From positions 1 through 64,000 of the forward strand of contig CAZOXM010000001.1 in NCBI GenBank assembly GCA_964583825.1: a stretch of DNA of 64,000 nt, read 5' to 3'. Origin of the DNA: GCA-1730015 sp964583825 (GTDB lineage Bacteria > Pseudomonadota > Gammaproteobacteria > Granulosicoccales > Granulosicoccaceae). The notes under the pieces are model-generated. The model did no database searches, was not told the origin of the DNA, and saw only the letters and a program-made list of their open reading frames with translations. Shown here piece by piece: positions 8,918 through 17,275 of the stretch (its first letter is position 1; each line of letters opens with the position of its first letter). The translations under genes and the position numbers were made by a program.

Positions 8918-9348
8918 CTGATGCAATATTATTTGCGGTATTGCTGCTTTCAGGCTTTGGCTTTGGGCAACTCAACGAACGTCGTCACTACCGTTCGATA
9001 AAAGAACGGGAAGTACAGTTTCAGTCCATTGTCACGGTGGCTTCCCGTCATCCACCGGCGGATGAGCACTACGATCAGCAGCTGGTGGTAGGCAGTGTGG
9101 TTGTTGCCAGCGATTACTTTAAATCTTTCGTGGCCAGTCTGGTGAATATCTTTGGTGGCAGAGTCCGCACCTTTGAGCCACTGCTCGACAGAGGCCGGCG
9201 CGAGGCCTTGCTGCGGGTCAAGGAACAGGCCAAAGCGCTTGATTCATCCATGGTGTTTAACGTGAAGTATGAGACTTCGCGCATTGGCGGTGCAGTCACG
9301 ACCATAGAAGTGCTGGCATACGGCTCCGCACTGTTGCCGAAACAGTGA
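8914..9348 (+). CDS. Membrane-anchored YbjQ-like protein
   Basis: The 144-residue protein is a second, divergent YbjQ-type domain with an N-terminal hydrophobic segment (AILFAVLLLSGFGFGQ) that the first copy lacks. The family pattern reappears in VNIFGGRVRTFEPLLDRGR and in AKALDSSMVFNVKYETS, and the final strand ends EVLAYGSALL. It overlaps the preceding gene by 4 bp and precedes an M48 peptidase gene. A soluble and a membrane-tethered paralogue side by side suggest a mixed assembly at the inner membrane; this is inference. Confidence 0.78.
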   Translation: MTDAILFAVLLLSGFGFGQLNERRHYRSIKEREVQFQSIVTVASRHPPADEHYDQQLVVGSVVVASDYFKSFVASLVNIFGGRVRTFEPLLDRGRREALLRVKEQAKALDSSMVFNVKYETSRIGGAVTTIEVLAYGSALLPKQ

Positions 9349-9420
9349 TGATCGAACACCGGTCGTTGAGATGGTTTCGTTACAGCTTGCGGCTGATTCG
9401 TTCCCGGCTGCGGGGTAGCC

Positions 9421-10305
9421 ATGGAATATCATAACCGTCTTCCGAAAGAAGGAATTAACACACCGGGCAGGCATCCGCTGCTGGAGTTCCTCAGGCTGGG
9501 TGCCGCCGCAGTGATCGCACTGATTCTTTTCGGGCTGCTGCTTAACGCCGCCGGAGGCAGGCTGGGTGGTCTGATCCCTTATCGGGTAGAGTTGTGGATT
9601 GCCGATCGCATCGACACGGCATTTGTTGAGTCGGGGGTCGAGTCGCCCTTCGCGTCCGGTAGCGTCGACAGCGAACTGACCCGATATCTTGGTCGGCTCG
9701 GTCATCGAGTCGAACGTGCGCTAGAGATGGAAGCGCCGATGGGTATTCGCATGCACTACAGTGGCGAAGATGTTTTTAACGCATTCGCAACGGTGGGCGG
9801 GCACGTCTATTTGTATAAAGGGTTGCTCAGTAAATTACCTCATGAGAACGCGTTGGTAATGCTGATGGCGCACGAATTTTCCCATGTGCAGTTGCGTCAT
9901 ACCGCAAGAGGTGTTGGTGGCGGGCTGGCCGTGGCGGTCGGGGCGGCGCTGCTGCCCGGTGGCGGGGGTGTTGAAAGTCGGCTCTATTCAATGGCGAGTC
10001 TGGTCAGCACAATGAATTTTTCCAGAGGGATGGAGACAGAGGCAGATATTAACGCCTTGCGTGCGGTGCAAAGCATATACGGTCACGTGCACGGCGCAGA
10101 CGACCTTTTTCAGTTGTTTATGATGCAGCGAGGTGTAGATGACAACGGTCGGCTGGAAGCATTCTTTTCTACACACCCGCTCGATACAAAGCGAATAGAG
10201 AGCCTGCGTTCTGAGGCGCGCGACCGGGGATGGGACTTGACCGGTGAGTTAACTCCCTTGCCGGCAGAGTTTTCAGGGTGGCTGGATGAAAGCAGTTCAG
10301 GCTGA
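9421..10305 (+). CDS. M48 family metalloprotease
   Basis: The 294-residue protein has one N-terminal membrane helix (about 25-45, LGAAAVIALILFGLLLNAAGG) and an M48 peptidase domain. The zinc site HEFSH is near residue 150. The third ligand is the glutamate in METEADINAL, near 207. The C-terminal STHPLDTKRIESLR is typical of the Oma1/BepA/LoiP-like branch. It probably works in the periplasm at the inner membrane, in protein quality control. It lies 72 bp after the YbjQ pair on the same strand, probably one operon. Confidence 0.87.
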   Translation: MEYHNRLPKEGINTPGRHPLLEFLRLGAAAVIALILFGLLLNAAGGRLGGLIPYRVELWIADRIDTAFVESGVESPFASGSVDSELTRYLGRLGHRVERALEMEAPMGIRMHYSGEDVFNAFATVGGHVYLYKGLLSKLPHENALVMLMAHEFSHVQLRHTARGVGGGLAVAVGAALLPGGGGVESRLYSMASLVSTMNFSRGMETEADINALRAVQSIYGHVHGADDLFQLFMMQRGVDDNGRLEAFFSTHPLDTKRIESLRSEARDRGWDLTGELTPLPAEFSGWLDESSSG

Positions 10306-10450
10306 ATGCAGTTGCTGGTTGTTTGGTTTCGTGCCGACTTCAGGTTGCATTGCTATACAATCGTTGTCGGCAGCTGTGTCGCTTCACCGATATATCTGTC
10401 GGTATCCGGAATAATACAGTGGCGAGGCTTCCAGTGAGTCGTCCGATCCA

Positions 10451-10684
10451 CTAGCGCGGCGCGCTGTTACTGATTTCGGCGTAGTTTGATGCACCGTCAA
10501 ACTGCTGAATTGAGTCGAGCTGGGCGCTCAGGTTGCTGACACACTCATTGGTGGACGCCAGCAGCGCGAGTAGTTCATGCGCGCTTTCGCCGCCTTTATC
10601 CAAATCAACTGCAGCGCCATTGAGTCGTCTCATCAGGCGGTGCAAACCATCACAGGTTGTTATTGCTTCTTCAAGTTTGGTCAT
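10451..10684 (-). CDS. Small hypothetical protein
   Basis: The 77-residue protein is acidic and helical, with leucine- and alanine-rich segments (HELLALLASTNECVSNL). A good ribosome site, GGGAG, lies 6 bases before the ATG, which supports a real gene. No family is recognised. It stands alone, converging on the M48 gene. Confidence 0.5.
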   Translation of the reverse strand: MTKLEEAITTCDGLHRLMRRLNGAAVDLDKGGESAHELLALLASTNECVSNLSAQLDSIQQFDGASNYAEISNSAPR

Positions 10685-10919
10685 GAAGCACTCCCGTTGT
10701 CAGGCGTTTGTAATTGTTTTGTCGGCCTTGACTTGATACCCATTAATATTCGTATAGCGTACAACCCGGGGTTTGACAACTTTCGCCAGATTACTATCAC
10801 GTATAGGGTGAGGTTTAGATGCTGTTAATGACTTACCTCTAGAAATATCAGTGCCAGTTTAAATATTGAAGTAACGCGGTCGATAACCTCGACGACTGGC
10901 CGAACATATTTGTGACACA

Positions 10920-11168
10920 GTGCATAATCCCCTGGCGAGACATGTCCGCTCAATAAAGCGTGCTTTGCGTCGTGTACGGCTGAAGCAGATCGAGCCGATG
11001 GTTGCGGTTCGGCTTATTCTCAGAAGTATTTATCGAATCGTGCGTGCGTCTGTGGTTCTGCTGACACTGCTGCTGGTGGCACTGCTCGTTTTACTGATCA
11101 TCACGAGCGGCACGACAATCCGAAAGCTGCGCGACTCTTTTGCCCGGGAAAATGCGGGAACACAGTAG
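10920..11168 (+). CDS. Possible small membrane protein
   Basis: The 82-residue frame starts at GTG 10920, or at ATG 10998 (56 residues). It has a basic N-terminal half and one strong membrane helix (VVLLTLLLVALLVLLIITSG), then a short polar tail. No clear ribosome site is seen at the GTG. It converges on eda. The helix argues for a coding origin, but no homologue is recognised. Confidence 0.35.
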   Translation: MHNPLARHVRSIKRALRRVRLKQIEPMVAVRLILRSIYRIVRASVVLLTLLLVALLVLLIITSGTTIRKLRDSFARENAGTQ

Positions 11169-11196
11169 CAACGCTGTGCACTGATCGCAGGCTGTT

Positions 11197-11814
11197 TTAT
11201 TTCCTGTCGGCAGCGTTCCTGGCCAGTCGGGTGATCGCCTGCCAGTCTTTTTTCAGAACGAGGTCGCGCGGTGCGACCCATGAGCCTCCAACGCACTTGA
11301 CCTCGGGGAGGGCGAGGTAGTCAAGATAGTTGTGCGGGCCGATGCCACCGGTCGGGCAAAAGCGCAGATCCTGATATGGTCCGCCCAGTGCTTTTAGCAT
11401 AGGGATGCCGCCGTTTTGTTCTGCGGGAAAAAATTTCAGTGTGTCCAGTCCGGCGTTGATTGCGGTTAGCGCATCTGTCGCTGTTGCTATGCCCGGTAAA
11501 TAGGGAACATTGTGCTTTTGTGCCTCTGCCACCAGTGGCAGATATAGCCCCGGGCTGACCATAAAGTCGACTTTGTGTTGTACACACTGTTCGAGCTGTT
11601 CAAGCGTATTGACCGTGCCTGCACCGACTACTGCATCCGTTTCTGATTTGATCCTCGCAATGGCTGCAAAGGCTTCCGGTGTGCGTAGCGTGATTTCCAG
11701 CACCGAAAGACCACCATCGAGCAATGCTTTCGCCAGATCGACCGCCGTATCCGGTTCATCAATCACCAGCACGGGTATGACCGGGGCGATCTCCAGGATG
11801 TGTCTTGCGCTCAT
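11197..11814 (-). CDS. eda: KDPG aldolase
   Basis: This 205-residue class I aldolase cleaves 2-keto-3-deoxy-6-phosphogluconate to pyruvate and glyceraldehyde 3-phosphate, the last Entner-Doudoroff step. Visible are LEITLRTPEA with the catalytic glutamate (near 41), GAGTVNT (near 65), the Schiff-base lysine in DTLKFFPAE (near 130) and the phosphate loop CPTGGI (near 154). The start ATG overlaps the edd stop by 4 bp, so Edd and Eda are coupled. HexR probably controls both through the operator upstream of edd. Confidence 0.96.
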   Translation of the reverse strand: MSARHILEIAPVIPVLVIDEPDTAVDLAKALLDGGLSVLEITLRTPEAFAAIARIKSETDAVVGAGTVNTLEQLEQCVQHKVDFMVSPGLYLPLVAEAQKHNVPYLPGIATATDALTAINAGLDTLKFFPAEQNGGIPMLKALGGPYQDLRFCPTGGIGPHNYLDYLALPEVKCVGGSWVAPRDLVLKKDWQAITRLARNAADRK

Positions 11815-13640
11815 AGGCTGTCCGGGTTGAACAGTGAGATGGCTCCGGTTTCAGCACTGCTGACAACCGCGCGCATCGCCTGAAAAAGATGTCGTCCGCA
11901 ATCCTCGGTTTCAGTGCCGGCAGGTTCGGTTGCGGTGCGAGCCCCCCATTCGTCTTCATCGACCATGGCTTCAAGTACACCGTGCGCAGCATCGAGTTTT
12001 ATTAAGTCTCCGTCCCGTACCTTGCTGAGCGCACCGCCGTTGACGCATTCGGGGCTTACATGAATGGCTGCGGGCACTTTTCCCGATGCGCCGGACATGC
12101 GCCCATCGGTAACCAGTGCGACACGGTATCCGGCATCTTGCAATACGCCGAGTGCCGGTGTCAGTTTATGCAGCTCTGGCATGCCGTTGGCACGCGGGCC
12201 CTGATTCACCAGCACGGCGACAAAGTCTGTATTTAGTTTGTCGGCTGTAAAAGCGTCGAGAAAATCTGTCTGGCTGTTAAATACGCGGGCGGGCGCCTGC
12301 ACCGAACGATGTTCCGGTGCAACCGCTGAGGCCTTGATAACAGCGCGTCCCAGATTGCCGGTGAGCAGCGTGATACCGCCCGTTTCATCGAAAGGTTCAT
12401 CGACTGTAGCGATGATTGAACTGTCCGCAGATTCGATCTCGACACTTTTCCAGTAGACGGAATTGTTATCAGCAAATGGTTGCTGGCAATAGTGTTCGAG
12501 GCCACGCCCCACTACGGTATCCACGTCATTGTGCAACAGGCCAGCCTGCAGTAACTGGCCAATAACCGTTGCCATGCCACCAGCAGCGTGGAACTGATTA
12601 ACGTCAGCGCTTCCATTTGGATAAATACGTGTCACGGTTGGAACCACGGCTGACAGTTCACTGAAATCGGACCAGTCGATAATTATTCCCGCACAACGTG
12701 CCATCGCAATCAAGTGGATCGTATGGTTGGTTGAGCCTCCGGTTGCAAGCAAACCTGTAATTGCATTGCAAACCGCTTCGGGCGTCACAATGTGCGCAAG
12801 CGGCAGGTAGTTTTCTGTGAGTGCGGTGAGTTTCAGCACACGCTCCGCTGCGGCAGTGGTGAGGGAGTCTCGCAGTTCATGTCCGGGATTAATAAATGCG
12901 CTGCCGGGGAGGTGAAGACCCATCACTTCCATTAGCATCTGATTGCTGTTGGCGGTGCCATAGAACGTGCAGGTGCCCGGGCCGTGATAAGACTGGCACT
13001 CTGTTTTTAACAGTGTTTTCCGGTCAATTTCACCCAGAGCGAACTTCTGCCGTGCAATGGCTTTCTCCGAATTCGGTAAGCCCGACGTCATTGGGCCGGC
13101 CGGCGCAAACAGCATGGGCAGATGACCGAACTCCAGCGCACCCATAACGAGCCCCGGGACGATCTTATCGCAGGTACCCAGGCAAACTACCGCGTCGAAA
13201 ACATCATGAGACAGTGCAACAGCGGTGGATTGTGCTATCACATCACGGCTGAACAGTGAAAGTTCCATCCCCGGACGTCCCTGAGTCACCCCGTCACACA
13301 TGGCGGGGACGCCGCCGGCAAACAGTGCGGTAGCGCCATTGTCGGCGGCTGCTTTTTTAATGATATCCGGGAAACGAATGAAAGGCTGGTGCGCGGATAA
13401 CATCTCGTTATAGGAAGAGACGATCCCGATGGTCGGGCTCCGTTCTTCGTGCAATACGAGCTTTTCATTAGGAGAAGCAGCCGCGACCGCATGGGCAAAA
13501 TTCGTGCAGGAGAGCCGGTTGCGGCGCGGCTGATTCTTTTGGGACCGTTGCACGCGATCCAGATAAACGGATCTGCTCTGATCGCTTCTTTCTCTGATGC
13601 GATCAGTCACTGAGCGTACAACTGAATTGAGGGTGGTCAT
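11811..13640 (-). CDS. edd: 6-phosphogluconate dehydratase
   Basis: The 609-residue enzyme of the IlvD/EDD family dehydrates 6-phosphogluconate to KDPG. Iron-sulfur cysteines are seen in GGVPAMCDGVTQG, LGTCDKIVPG and GPGTCTFYGTANS, and the C-terminal VTDGRMSGASGKVPAAIHV is the family active-site loop. Length and order match the classic gammaproteobacterial Edd. It is first in the edd-eda operon and divergent from zwf. A HexR-like operator lies 34-48 bp upstream of the start codon. Confidence 0.96.
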   Translation of the reverse strand: MTTLNSVVRSVTDRIRERSDQSRSVYLDRVQRSQKNQPRRNRLSCTNFAHAVAAASPNEKLVLHEERSPTIGIVSSYNEMLSAHQPFIRFPDIIKKAAADNGATALFAGGVPAMCDGVTQGRPGMELSLFSRDVIAQSTAVALSHDVFDAVVCLGTCDKIVPGLVMGALEFGHLPMLFAPAGPMTSGLPNSEKAIARQKFALGEIDRKTLLKTECQSYHGPGTCTFYGTANSNQMLMEVMGLHLPGSAFINPGHELRDSLTTAAAERVLKLTALTENYLPLAHIVTPEAVCNAITGLLATGGSTNHTIHLIAMARCAGIIIDWSDFSELSAVVPTVTRIYPNGSADVNQFHAAGGMATVIGQLLQAGLLHNDVDTVVGRGLEHYCQQPFADNNSVYWKSVEIESADSSIIATVDEPFDETGGITLLTGNLGRAVIKASAVAPEHRSVQAPARVFNSQTDFLDAFTADKLNTDFVAVLVNQGPRANGMPELHKLTPALGVLQDAGYRVALVTDGRMSGASGKVPAAIHVSPECVNGGALSKVRDGDLIKLDAAHGVLEAMVDEDEWGARTATEPAGTETEDCGRHLFQAMRAVVSSAETGAISLFNPDSL

Positions 13641-13673
13641 GACCTGTTGTCAGACTCACATGTCAGCATTTGA

Positions 13674-13688
13674 TGTAATATTACTACA
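13674..13688. promoter_or_regulatory. Putative HexR operator for edd-eda
   Basis: TGTAATATTACTACA is an inverted repeat (TGTA, seven bases, TACA) that fits the known gammaproteobacterial HexR consensus. It lies 34-48 bp upstream of the edd ATG, and hexR is encoded 1.8 kb away. HexR is released by KDPG in characterised systems. Confidence 0.8.
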
Positions 13689-13781
13689 AATTATTTGCCA
13701 GGCAAACAATTTATTTGTCACTTTTTCATCTTCATGGAAGAAAATCTATGTTTTTTATGTGCTTTAATATGAAATAAAAAA

Positions 13782-13796
13782 TGTAGTAAAACTACG
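13782..13796. promoter_or_regulatory. Putative HexR operator for zwf
   Basis: TGTAGTAAAACTACG matches the HexR pattern with one mismatch in the outer arm (final G for A). It lies 48-62 bp upstream of the zwf ATG, in an AT-rich promoter region, so each divergent operon has its own site. Confidence 0.77.
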
Positions 13797-13843
13797 TAAT
13801 CAATGTAACAACATTCGCAATCCGCGATCAGGACAGGCAGACC

Positions 13844-15313
13844 ATGTCTCAAATCAAAGACTTTTCGCTGGCGGCATTCGATCTGGTGCTGTTCGGTGGT
13901 ACCGGTGACCTCGCTATGCGAAAGCTGCTGCCGGCCATGTACTTCCGGCACTATGAGGAACAACTCCCGCTGGACGGGCGCATCATCTGCGTGGCACGCA
14001 GCCAGATGAGCACCGAAGACTTCAAGCAGGAAATGGAGCGTTCGGTAAAGCAGCATATCGAATCCATGTTCGATGAAGCGGCCTGGGCATCATTCTGTGA
14101 CCGCATCCTTTATCTGAGTATTGATATCACTGATCAGACCCAGTACGAACAGTTGGTCGAGGTACTCAAGCCGCACCCGGAGCGCGTCAGAGTGTTCTAT
14201 CTTTCCACCGCACCAGGCTTGTTCAGTCGCATCTGTCGAGGGGTGTTCGATGCCGGACTGGTCACTGACAACAGCCGGGTTGCACTGGAAAAGCCACTGG
14301 GCCGTGACCTCGATAGTGCAGTGGCAATCAACGATGAACTGGCAGAAGTTTTCAGTGAAGCGCAGATTTATCGTATTGATCACTATCTCGGTAAAGAAAC
14401 AGTGCAAAATCTGATGGCACTGCGATTCGGTAACTATCTGTTTGAGCCGATCTGGCGTCGTGAGCACATCAGCGATATACAAATTACTATTGCAGAGCAA
14501 CTCGGTGTCGAGAGCAGAGCCGGCTACTACGATCACACCGGTGCAATGCGCGATATGGTGCAAAATCATTTACTGCAATTGCTGGTGATTTTGGCGATGG
14601 AGCCGCCCTTTAGTATTCACCCGAATGCTGTGCGTGACGAAAAAATCAAAATTCTTCGATCATTGAAGCCGCTGCAGGGACGGGATGTACTTGACCACAC
14701 CGTCCGGGGGCAGTACTCCGGCGGCACGGTAGATGGCAAACCTGTTGTGGCTTATCGGGATTCTGAGGGCGTTGCGCCAAACAGCTTCACTGAGACGTTT
14801 GTCGCGTTGAAGGCGGAAATTGATTCCTGGCGATGGCAGGGTGTTCCGTTCTTTTTGCGCACAGGAAAGAGCCTGCACGAACGACGGACAGAAATCGTAA
14901 TAAACTTCCGCAGTGTTCCGCACTCCATTTTTGATATGCCACGTGTTCCGAACCGGTTGATCATCCGCCTGCAGCCTGAGGAAATCATCAAGCTGCAGAT
15001 ATTCGCTAAAGGCAGGGGAGATGAGATGCGGCTGCAGTCGGTCAACCTCGATCTCGACTTTAACGAAACTTTTGCCAAGCGGCAGATGATTGCCTACGAA
15101 CGATTACTACTGGACATTATCAGAGGGAATCAAACGCTTTTTAATCACCGCGATGAGGTGACGGCGGCATGGAGCTGGATTGACCCCATTATCGAAAGCT
15201 GGGAACAATATCAGGTCGAACCGATTCCTTACGCGGCAGGTACCTGGGGTCCTCCTGCATCGAGTGCATTGATCGCAAAATATAACTGTGGCTGGCTCGA
15301 AGAGTGTCCTTAG
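13844..15313 (+). CDS. zwf: Glucose-6-phosphate 1-dehydrogenase
   Basis: The 489-residue enzyme oxidises glucose 6-phosphate to 6-phosphogluconolactone with NAD(P)+. The nucleotide loop GGTGDLAMRKLLPA is near 20-33 and the catalytic substrate motif RIDHYLGKE is near 176. Later conserved stretches include FLRTGKSL and NRLIIRLQP. It feeds Edd and Eda, encoded on the other side of the shared promoter region. No pgl (6-phosphogluconolactonase) gene follows, unlike the common zwf-pgl arrangement. Confidence 0.97.
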   Translation: MSQIKDFSLAAFDLVLFGGTGDLAMRKLLPAMYFRHYEEQLPLDGRIICVARSQMSTEDFKQEMERSVKQHIESMFDEAAWASFCDRILYLSIDITDQTQYEQLVEVLKPHPERVRVFYLSTAPGLFSRICRGVFDAGLVTDNSRVALEKPLGRDLDSAVAINDELAEVFSEAQIYRIDHYLGKETVQNLMALRFGNYLFEPIWRREHISDIQITIAEQLGVESRAGYYDHTGAMRDMVQNHLLQLLVILAMEPPFSIHPNAVRDEKIKILRSLKPLQGRDVLDHTVRGQYSGGTVDGKPVVAYRDSEGVAPNSFTETFVALKAEIDSWRWQGVPFFLRTGKSLHERRTEIVINFRSVPHSIFDMPRVPNRLIIRLQPEEIIKLQIFAKGRGDEMRLQSVNLDLDFNETFAKRQMIAYERLLLDIIRGNQTLFNHRDEVTAAWSWIDPIIESWEQYQVEPIPYAAGTWGPPASSALIAKYNCGWLEECP

Positions 15314-15435
15314 AGAATTGTTCGGCTGCGCCTGTTCGCGGCCGGTGTTGGTTGTGACTGTGCATTGCCTGGTAGAGAGCATTCGCGCAGCCGGACAGTG
15401 TCTGTTAATTCAACCGTCGATTATTTTTTTTAGTC

Positions 15436-16269
15436 ATGCTGGGTAAGATCAAGTCTGCCGAGGCGACGTTAAGTCGGTCAGAACGCAAGGTTGCCGAGCA
15501 GGTATTGCAGGACCCTGAAAGAATTGTTGAGGCCTCGATTCAGCAGCTGGCGAAACTCGCGCGGGTCAGTGAACCGACAGTGGTTCGTTTTTGTCGTGCT
15601 ATCGGTTGTGAGGGATATCACGATTTCAAACTTCGGCTGGCACGCTCAATAGCCAGCCAGGATACCTTTTTCTTTCGCGATGTCGCCGTCAGCGATAACA
15701 GCCGCGAGCTGTCTGAAAAACTCATCGACTCCGCCATTGCATCGATGCAGCACATTCGCAATGAGCTTGACTACCACGCCATAGACAAAGGGATTGAATA
15801 TTATTGCGACGCGAAGCGGGTGGAGTTTTATGGTTCAGGCGGGTCCGGACTGGTCGCCGAAGATGCGCAATTAAAGTTCTTCCGGCTCGGCAAGCCGGCG
15901 ATAGCCTATGTCGATCCCCATGTACAAAAAGCCGCCGCCTCGCTGCTGGATGAAAGCTCTTTGGCGGTCGTCATTTCTTACACCGGCAAAAACAAAGATG
16001 TAATTGAAGCGGTCGAGCTTGCACGCCAGGCAGGTGCGACAATCCTTTCTGTTACGCGGACGAGCTCGCCGCTCGCCCTGTTATCGCATATAAATTTAAA
16101 TGTAGATATCAATGAGGACAGCGATACTTTCTCTCCACTGAAATCGCGTCTGGCGCAGATGATGGTGCTGGATATTTTAGCGGTTGGTATTGCGCTGCGC
16201 GGTGGCGATGACATGATGGATCAGCTGGCTCGCGCGACGGCGGCGATAGCTGACAAGTTCGTCGAATAA
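15436..16269 (+). CDS. hexR: HexR-type RpiR family transcriptional regulator
   Basis: The 277-residue protein has an N-terminal RpiR helix-turn-helix (LSRSERKVAEQVL to VSEPTVVRFCRAIGCEGYHDFK, residues about 12-60) and a C-terminal SIS sugar-phosphate domain (about 125-250, with YGSGGSGLVAEDAQLKF and VISYTGKNKDVIEA). HexR senses KDPG and controls Entner-Doudoroff genes. Context is decisive: it follows zwf by 122 bp and two HexR-type operators lie between edd and zwf. No clear ribosome site is seen before the ATG. No HexR site is seen in its own upstream gap, so it may be read through from zwf. Confidence 0.93.
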   Translation: MLGKIKSAEATLSRSERKVAEQVLQDPERIVEASIQQLAKLARVSEPTVVRFCRAIGCEGYHDFKLRLARSIASQDTFFFRDVAVSDNSRELSEKLIDSAIASMQHIRNELDYHAIDKGIEYYCDAKRVEFYGSGGSGLVAEDAQLKFFRLGKPAIAYVDPHVQKAAASLLDESSLAVVISYTGKNKDVIEAVELARQAGATILSVTRTSSPLALLSHINLNVDINEDSDTFSPLKSRLAQMMVLDILAVGIALRGGDDMMDQLARATAAIADKFVE

Positions 16270-16274
16270 ACTCG

Positions 16275-17135
16275 CTACTTTTGCGTTTGTGTGAATTCGT
16301 TGATTGTGAGCGCCACTGGTTCAGGGTTGTCAATGTGCAAGTGGTGGTTACCCTCGAGATCAACGCGTAAGTGTGTTTTGATGCAGGCCAGTCGTTCATG
16401 CAGACGCTCGGACTCTGCGAGATAACCCTCCGTTGCAACAATACATAGCGTCGGACAGTGTATTGCCTTCAGAATGCACTGCACCTGTTCTTCAGTGAAA
16501 TAGCTGGGTGAGGCCGCGCGCAACGCAGGGTCGAAGCGCCACTGCAGCCCGGCGTCGACTGACTTAAGCTGTCGCTCAACAATCAGTCTGGCGGATTCGT
16601 ACTTCATTTTTGTGGCGATGAGTCTGGTGTCGATTGCCGATTCAATATTGCTGAATACACGGGAGGCTGACCCTTTTCTCAAGGTCATTTCCCTGTGGAA
16701 TCTGTGCAGTCTTCCCGGCAATGCTTCAGCCGATTCCGACACCGGACCGACTGCATCAATAAGTGTGAGACTTTGGATGCGCGCCGGCTCGGCCATGGCG
16801 CACAGGGGTGCAATACTACCGCCGAGTGAGTGCCCGATCAGATGAAACGACTCCCACTCGAGCGCATCCGCCACGCGCATTACATAGTGTACCGTGCTTG
16901 CGATGGTATATGGCACGTTGTGATACCAGTGATCAGAGTGACCATGGCCGGGGAGGTCGATTGCCAGCGCATCGAGATTGTTCAGCATGGGGAGTATCGG
17001 CAGGAAGCTGTTCGCGTTATCCAGCCAGCCGTGCAGCAGCAGTGCCTTCGGCAGGTGGTTCCCGTCACCGGCAGAACGCAAACCGCGGATGGTTAAATCG
17101 TTAAGGCAAATTTCATGGGGCTGCGGCTGGGGCAT
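16275..17135 (-). CDS. Alpha/beta hydrolase
   Basis: The 286-residue protein has the oxyanion-hole region LLHGWLDNANSF (near 34), the nucleophile elbow GHSLGGS (near 99) and a late histidine in EGNHHLHIDNPE (near 265). The strand IDLPGHGHSDH is typical of the MhpC-like hydrolase branch. The substrate is unknown and it has no signal peptide. Its stop lies 5 bp from the hexR stop (convergent). Confidence 0.88.
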   Translation of the reverse strand: MPQPQPHEICLNDLTIRGLRSAGDGNHLPKALLLHGWLDNANSFLPILPMLNNLDALAIDLPGHGHSDHWYHNVPYTIASTVHYVMRVADALEWESFHLIGHSLGGSIAPLCAMAEPARIQSLTLIDAVGPVSESAEALPGRLHRFHREMTLRKGSASRVFSNIESAIDTRLIATKMKYESARLIVERQLKSVDAGLQWRFDPALRAASPSYFTEEQVQCILKAIHCPTLCIVATEGYLAESERLHERLACIKTHLRVDLEGNHHLHIDNPEPVALTINEFTQTQK

Positions 17136-17275
17136 CGTAATGTGAATTATTTGAACTGAGTAGTCGTTGTTGCAGTGACTGCCAATAATTGGTCAGAAAT
17201 CTGGCATTCCGGTTGCGCGTCAGTATTTCTTGTCAGTCCGGGGACTGTACGGTTCTTTCTATCGCAGGTACTGTA

